A program made the translations under genes and the position numbers. Below, piece by piece: positions 23,452 through 27,017 of a stretch of 27,017 bases of DNA (the first letter of the stretch is position 1; the number at the start of each line of letters is the position of its first letter). The notes under the pieces were generated by a model. The model saw only the letters and a list, made by a program, of their open reading frames with translations. It did not search any database and was not told where the DNA came from. The DNA comes from CAG-882 sp050874385 (GTDB lineage Bacteria; Bacillota; Clostridia; Lachnospirales; Lachnospiraceae). The stretch spans positions 1 through 27,017 of the forward strand of contig JBNMKO010000044.1 in assembly GCA_050874385.1 (NCBI GenBank). Direction: 5' to 3'.

Positions 23452-24360
23452 ATGTATAATAAACAATTAGATGCTTTCATAAAATCCGCCGAATCCGGGA
23501 GCTTTTCCAAAGCCGCAGCCGAGCTTTTTATCACTCCGTCCTCCCTGATTCAGCAAATTAATCTGTTGGAAAATCATCTGGGAGTCCGACTGTTTACCCG
23601 CTCTGCCCGCGGCGTAAAACTTACACCTGCCGGAGAATCTGTTTTTGAGGATGCCAAAAACATTGTCCATATGTCAAATGTTGCGATTGAACGTGCAAGA
23701 GCCATTGAGCAAAAGAAAAACAGCGTTGTCCGAATCGGGACAACACTGCTTACAAGATGCCGATATTTGATGGATATATGGAGTCGTGCTTCCGTGAAAC
23801 ACCCTGAAATAAAAATAGAACTGATAGCCCCAAAACATTCCATAGAATCTTTAACGGCTGAGCCTTTAGCTGAAATCGGAGTAAGCTATGATTTGCAGGA
23901 AGGTATTTACCTCTCTGGATTATATCATGGAAAATGCAATTTTTATGAAATCTTCCCGGCAAAAATCTGTATCGCAGTTCCGTCAGGACACCCTTTGTTT
24001 TCAAAAAACACACTCTCTCTGTCTGATTTGAAAGGCGAAAAAATTGTCCTTGGAAAACGTGGACATTCCACATCTTTTGATGAAGCCCGAAATATTCTTG
24101 AACAGGCTGACTGCGACCTTACGATTATGGATGTTGATTATTACGACATCAATACCTTTGCAACCTGTGAACTGAACAACTGTCTTATGGTCACTCTTGA
24201 TGTGTGGGCAGATATTTACCCATCCTTAAAAACCTGCCCTGTTGACTGGAATATAACCGTTCCTTATGGCTTTACCTATGCACTGAATCCTACCGAAGAA
24301 GTACAAATTCTGATTGACACAGCGAAAACGCTTGTTGATAATAACTACTTTGAAAACTGA
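23452..24360 (+). CDS. LysR-family transcriptional regulator
   Basis: This 302-residue protein starts with a winged helix-turn-helix (about 1-60: AFIKSAESGSFSKAAAELFI, then TPSSLIQQINLLENHLGVRL and FTRSARGVKLTPAGE), which is the LTTR signature. The rest is a two-lobed periplasmic-binding-like effector domain (from about 90; VVRIGTTLL to the C-terminus). It is divergent from the SnoaL-like/OYE-type operon, the standard layout for a LysR regulator controlling its neighbours. The ribosome site is weak (AGAGAG about 10 bases upstream), which suggests low expression. Its effector is unknown but is probably a substrate of the divergent enzymes. Confidence 0.93.
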   Translation: MYNKQLDAFIKSAESGSFSKAAAELFITPSSLIQQINLLENHLGVRLFTRSARGVKLTPAGESVFEDAKNIVHMSNVAIERARAIEQKKNSVVRIGTTLLTRCRYLMDIWSRASVKHPEIKIELIAPKHSIESLTAEPLAEIGVSYDLQEGIYLSGLYHGKCNFYEIFPAKICIAVPSGHPLFSKNTLSLSDLKGEKIVLGKRGHSTSFDEARNILEQADCDLTIMDVDYYDINTFATCELNNCLMVTLDVWADIYPSLKTCPVDWNITVPYGFTYALNPTEEVQILIDTAKTLVDNNYFEN

Positions 24361-24364
24361 CCAC

Positions 24365-24401
24365 TAGTGACGGTTCCTAATGGTATGAAGAACCGTCACT
24401 A
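24365..24401. repeat. 12-bp perfect inverted repeat between convergent genes
   Basis: TAGTGACGGTTC (24365-24376) pairs with GAACCGTCACTA (24390-24401) over a 13-base loop. It separates the LysR gene from the convergent hypothetical gene, whose stop codon (TAG on the minus strand) is the last three bases of the right arm. It may act as a bidirectional terminator, but neither side has a T-run, so a mobile palindromic repeat is also possible. Confidence 0.7.
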
Positions 24402-24920
24402 ATGGCTGATAATGCGGTGATGAAAATTGGAAGTTATAAACATCTCTTTATAACAATAATTCCCCCCATCATTTGCAATAACAAAGTACTTTCCATCGTA
24501 GCTAAACCCACAGATGTATGCACCATAATTTTCATAAACTTTTATTTTATCGCTTTGATTAAGAATAAAAGTTATAGTCGTAATATGTTCGTTTGTTTTC
24601 TGAATAAGAACCCTTTCGCCCTTATTTGTTGTATCAGGTAAGTTTCCACCGTATTCTCCTGCTATTAAAATCTGTTCGTCCGGTAATTTGTCACAAATTG
24701 CAATAAGTTCTTCTTCATCATAATCAATCATACAATCTTCAAATTTTCCATTGTTACAATCTAGGATAGTGGTCTTTTGAGAAGAAATGATAATCATTTT
24801 ATTTGAAATTTTCTTAGAAAAACCAAGCCACTCAAAACCTCCAACAGAAAAATTCATTACCAATTTCCAACCGTCAATATGCTGACAGGAACGGATGCTT
24901 TCATCATAATTCATTAACAT
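24399..24920 (-). CDS. hypothetical protein, possible beta-propeller-like fragment
   Basis: This 173-residue soluble protein has no membrane segment or signal peptide. It is rich in short beta-strand-like stretches with aromatic and Gly residues (KMIIISSQKTTILDCNNGKF; GEYGGNLPD; YICGFSYDGKYFVIANDGGN). The FSYDGKYFVIA segment resembles a propeller blade, but the protein is too short for a full propeller. AGGGGA precedes ATG 24920, and a good promoter lies upstream. I do not recognise the family. The last residues (HHRIISH) run into the inverted repeat, so the natural C-terminus may have been replaced. Confidence 0.65.
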   Translation of the reverse strand: MLMNYDESIRSCQHIDGWKLVMNFSVGGFEWLGFSKKISNKMIIISSQKTTILDCNNGKFEDCMIDYDEEELIAICDKLPDEQILIAGEYGGNLPDTTNKGERVLIQKTNEHITTITFILNQSDKIKVYENYGAYICGFSYDGKYFVIANDGGNYCYKEMFITSNFHHRIISH

Positions 24921-25004
24921 AAATATTTCCCCTATAAAATCAAACGAAATACTCTCTTACAAACTTGAATTGAGATTTCATCTATACCATGAGATTTAAT
25001 AACT

Positions 25005-25033
25005 ATTATATTTTATTATCAAATATCCCTCAA
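25005..25033 (-). promoter_or_regulatory. promoter of the hypothetical gene 24399-24920
   Basis: On the minus strand TTGAGG (25028-25033), a 17-base spacer and a perfect TATAAT (25005-25010). The leader would be about 80 bases. The rest of 24921-25173 shows no coding sequence, only this promoter and the palindromes described separately. Confidence 0.65.
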
Positions 25034-25082
25034 GCCCTTGAAAACACTAAGTTTGTCGCAGGTGAGCTTTTCCTTATTGTTT

Positions 25083-25174
25083 CCCTTGTGTTATATCATC
25101 TTATCAGTGTTTACGAACTCTGATAAGGGCAAATACAAGGGTGCAGGACATCCAGTGGATGTCCGCTTTGCACC
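25083..25174. repeat. compound palindromic sequence with nested stems
   Basis: Three sets of complementary arms lie close together. CCCTTGT (25083-25089) pairs with ACAAGGG (25135-25141) and encloses CTTATCAG/CTGATAAG (25100-25107 with 25120-25127). Next comes GGACATCC, loop AGT, GGATGTCC (25146-25164), enclosed by GGTGC/GCACC (25140-25144 with 25170-25174). It ends exactly where the acetyltransferase remnant begins, so it may be an inserted element that removed the 5' end of that gene. Confidence 0.6.
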
Positions 25175-25400
25175 GACCGAAACAAAAAAACGTCAGAAAC
25201 TTCTCAAAGAAGTATTTGCTGAAATTGGAAGCAACTGTACTGAAACACCGTTGAATGCAAATTTTGGCTGTAAATAAGTCCATCTCGGAAATGGTGTTTA
25301 TCTTAATTCCAACATTACATTTGTGGATGATGAGCATGTCTGGATTGGTTCCGGAGTACAAATTATGCCGAGAATCACTATCGGTGATAATCCATCTTGA
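25174..25400 (+). pseudogene. decayed maltose/galactoside O-acetyltransferase (hexapeptide-repeat) remnant
   Basis: Reading frame 25174 onward gives PTETKKRQKLLKEVFAEIG, then PLNANFGCK, an in-frame TAA (25275-25277), and, still in frame, VHLGNGVYLNSNITFVDDEH, VWIGSGVQIMP and RITIGDNPS before TGA at 25400. This is the LacA/Maa pattern, an acetyl-CoA-dependent sugar acetyltransferase with left-handed beta-helix repeats. Four lesions are visible: the N-terminus is missing, there is an internal stop, the FVDDEH segment joins VWIGSG directly so that the central loop (normally including the GHP motif region) is deleted, and the C-terminal third is absent. It is certainly non-functional. Confidence 0.82.
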
Positions 25401-25438
25401 TATTTTTGAGAATTTTCTTTTACTAAGTATCTTTTTTG

Positions 25439-25481
25439 CAGTATACACACTTTCTCTCTAATTAAGAAAATGTGTATACTG
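25439..25481. repeat. 11-bp perfect inverted repeat over the 3' end of the EFR1-type gene
   Basis: CAGTATACACA (25439-25449) pairs with TGTGTATACTG (25471-25481), extended inward by TTTC/GAAA after one mismatch. The stop codon of the EFR1-type gene (25458-25460) lies in the loop. On neither strand is the stem followed by a T-run, so it is not a normal terminator and may be a deletion or insertion scar. Confidence 0.65.
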
Positions 25482-26210
25482 TCCATGCTTCTTTGTATTT
25501 TTGCCATATTGAATTGCAAATTTAGGACAATGATGTAAACAAGCCAAGCACATTACACATTGTTCTTTAATCCATTCGGGTTTGCGGTCTTTGAGCTTAA
25601 TGGCGGAAATCGGGCAGTTTTTGGCACACAATCCACACCCAACGCAGGTGTCATCAACCGAAAAATGCCTTGTTTTACGCATCGAATCATATTCGATATT
25701 ATAGCCTATCTTTGCAAGCGGATAAGGCAGTTTATTTTTCATAAAATCCCCTACGGTAAAATTCTTTATTTGCTTGACAATATAATCAATTTCAAGCTCA
25801 GCATTGTCATTTATACGCTGAACCTTTTCTTTATTGCTCAAATCAAAAATCGGAGTCCAAGTATCCGGCATTTTCACGCTGAATTTTGCGGACAATGGCA
25901 AGCCTTTAGGAGCAAGAATATTATCTGAAAATCTCCCGGTTTGTCCCGGAGTTGTTCCATAGGTTGCAATAAAAAATATATAGTCCGGCTTGTGACTTAA
26001 ATCTAATCTTTGTAAAAATTCAGTTACGATAACAGGCAATCCCCAAGAGTATGTGGGGCTTACTATACCAAGTGTTTTACATTTCTCATCAAATGAGAAA
26101 ATTTGTTTTTTATAGCAATCTGTAATAGAAACGGCAATGTCACCTGTTTCGGCTACAATCCTTTTGGCAACATATTCGCTGTTTCCGGTTGCTGAAAAAT
26201 ATAAAATCAT
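25458..26210 (-). CDS. EFR1-type flavodoxin-ferredoxin fusion protein
   Basis: This 250-residue protein has an N-terminal flavodoxin-like fold with the FMN phosphate loop FSATGNSEYVAKRI (5-18), SPTYSWGLP (51-59) and ATYGTTPGQ (82-90). A C-terminal pair of 4Fe-4S motifs follows: CVGCGLCAKNCP (C189, C192, C195, C199) and CVMCLACLHHCP (C218, C221, C224, C228). This is the EFR1 family common in gut Clostridia, a presumed electron carrier of unknown partner. AAGGAG precedes the ATG. The stop of the upstream dehydrogenase remnant is 11 bases before the ATG, so the two were probably an operon. The last residues (YTHFLN) lie in an inverted repeat and may be altered. Confidence 0.92.
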   Translation of the reverse strand: MILYFSATGNSEYVAKRIVAETGDIAVSITDCYKKQIFSFDEKCKTLGIVSPTYSWGLPVIVTEFLQRLDLSHKPDYIFFIATYGTTPGQTGRFSDNILAPKGLPLSAKFSVKMPDTWTPIFDLSNKEKVQRINDNAELEIDYIVKQIKNFTVGDFMKNKLPYPLAKIGYNIEYDSMRKTRHFSVDDTCVGCGLCAKNCPISAIKLKDRKPEWIKEQCVMCLACLHHCPKFAIQYGKNTKKHGQYTHFLN

Positions 26211-26221
26211 AATCTATCTCC

Positions 26222-26911
26222 TTATCCAAGACCTGCAAATTTAACAAGAAATGTATGCGGAATAAGCTTTGCAAGCAATCGGTAGCCTTTATAAAATGCT
26301 CCTGTAGTGTAAACGGCTCTGCCTTTCTTTGCTGCTTTTAAGGATTTCAAAGCAGCGGTCTTTGGGTCGATTACAGGCAAACGGCTTTGACCCTTTGTAA
26401 GTTCGGACTTTGTCATTTCCGTAAGCATAAAACCAGGACACACAGCACATACATTTATGTATCTGTCTTTAAGTTCCTCACGCAGTCCAAGAGAAAGTGC
26501 GGATACATAGGATTTTGATGCACAATAAACGATTAAGTTTGTGTTCGGAACAAATGCAGAGGTTGAGGATACTTCCAAAATTGTACCGCCGTCTATGATA
26601 TATGGCAGACATACCTTTGTTATCGCCGTTGCTCCTTTGCAGTTCAGGTCAATGATTTTTAGCATACTTTCAAGTTCCATATCCTCAAAAGGAGAACCGA
26701 TTGACATACCTGCATCATTTATTAAAACTTCAATCTGAGGATTATTGGCTTTTAATTTTTCTTCCAGTGTTTTGAAACTGCTCATATCAGTCATATCCAT
26801 AGGGATCATTACGCAATGCTTATCGGAATGTTTCCCGGCCACTTCTTTCAATCGTTCTTCACGACGGGCAATCAGCCATAGTTCATCTATTTCAGGAAAT
26901 AATTTTGTGAC
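26222..26911 (-). pseudogene. short-chain dehydrogenase/reductase lacking its N-terminus
   Basis: The frame gives FPEIDELWLIARREERLKEV, then VLINDAGMSIG, the Ser of SSTSAF and the catalytic YCASK, and runs to a normal SDR C-terminus (AVCPGFMLTEMTKSEL onward). The N-terminal TGxxxGxG dinucleotide loop, which should come about 20 codons before FPEIDEL, is absent. Sequence upstream of about 26905 in this frame (NTGIIRPAGYFPIIQLSNSR, then a TGA) does not look like an SDR. The frame has no ATG start; a TTG at 26851 would begin after the first beta-alpha unit. A 5' truncation by deletion or insertion is the simplest reading, so it is probably inactive. Confidence 0.78.
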
Positions 26912-26946
26912 GCGGGAGTTTGACAGTTGAATAATAGGAAAATACC

Positions 26947-26976
26947 CTGCAGGCCTTATAATGCCTGTATTTTTTT
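26947..26976 (+). terminator. orphan Rho-independent terminator-like hairpin beside the truncated dehydrogenase
   Basis: CAGGC (26950-26954), an 8-base loop, GCCTG (26963-26967), then TATTTTTTT. On the plus strand it has the form of a terminator, but no plus-strand gene precedes it; only TREFDS and a TGA (26910-26930) come in an open frame before it. The remaining bases to 27017 are AT-rich with nothing recognisable. Confidence 0.5.
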
Positions 26977-27017
26977 GTCAAATTTTTTGTTTTTATATGT
27001 ACTTGTTTGTACTAGTA

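Noticed and set aside
25083..25174. Integron attC-like site or CRISPR repeat
   Set aside because: Arms lack the attC core triplets and there are no evenly spaced repeats; called only as a compound palindrome.
25038..25277. 79-codon plus-strand gene
   Set aside because: A chance fusion of the palindromic region with the acetyltransferase remnant; its stop is one of the pseudogene lesions.
26222..26851. Intact SDR starting at TTG 26851
   Set aside because: Same-frame homology continues upstream (FPEIDELWLIARREER) and the cofactor loop would be missing, so it is a truncated gene and not a short functional one.

Overview
The window looks like chromosomal DNA of a low-to-moderate GC Gram-positive anaerobe of the class Clostridia, most likely a Lachnospiraceae-type gut bacterium. 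The evidence is strong GGAGG-type ribosome sites, a CdaA/CdaR pair, an LCP wall-ligase homologue, an AgrC-like/LytTR two-component pair, an EFR1-type flavodoxin-ferredoxin protein and an OYE-type enoate reductase homologue. This is inferred from gene families, not from a marker gene. No rRNA, tRNA, CRISPR array or intact insertion sequence was seen.

Region 1 (1-13220, all minus strand) is one long colinear block read right to left. It starts at a promoter near 13290-13315. A membrane-anchored Ig-like (Big2-type) protein comes first, then two uncharacterised integral membrane proteins with overlapping reading frames, then cdaA (cyclic-di-AMP synthase) and cdaR (YbbR regulator), also overlapping. 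The block continues into surface-polysaccharide assembly: a rhamnosyltransferase-like GT2, a polyprenyl-phosphate sugar-1-phosphate transferase (GTGA overlap), an LCP ligase and a DUF2142 multi-membrane protein. It ends in the dTDP-rhamnose genes rfbD, rfbB and the first codons of rfbA. The layout joins c-di-AMP synthesis to the building and wall attachment of a probably rhamnose-containing glycan.

Region 2 (13404-14183, plus) is a single histidine-phosphatase gene with its own near-consensus promoter. A bidirectional terminator (14314-14361) separates it from region 3.

Region 3 (14374-21716, minus) reads right to left: a VOC/glyoxalase protein, a LytTR response regulator, a GHKL sensor kinase with one membrane segment and no sensory domain, a terminator, two exporter-type ABC half-transporters with an ATGA overlap, and an AGCS alanine/glycine:cation symporter with its own promoter. 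The kinase, regulator and ABC pair look like a signal-controlled export or resistance module of unknown substrate.

Region 4 (21797-27017) is accessory in character. A LysR regulator is divergent from a SnoaL-like protein, a 44-codon fragment and an OYE-family oxidoreductase. Beyond it lie an orphan hypothetical gene, a heavily decayed sugar O-acetyltransferase pseudogene set among palindromes, an EFR1 protein and a short-chain dehydrogenase that has lost its NAD(P)-binding N-terminus beside an orphan terminator. This end looks like a site of repeated insertion and deletion.

Two copies of a roughly 60-bp imperfect palindrome (4639-4699 and 20391-20448) link regions 1 and 3. The first lies in a 150-bp interval with three consecutive hairpins flanked by 22-bp direct repeats.
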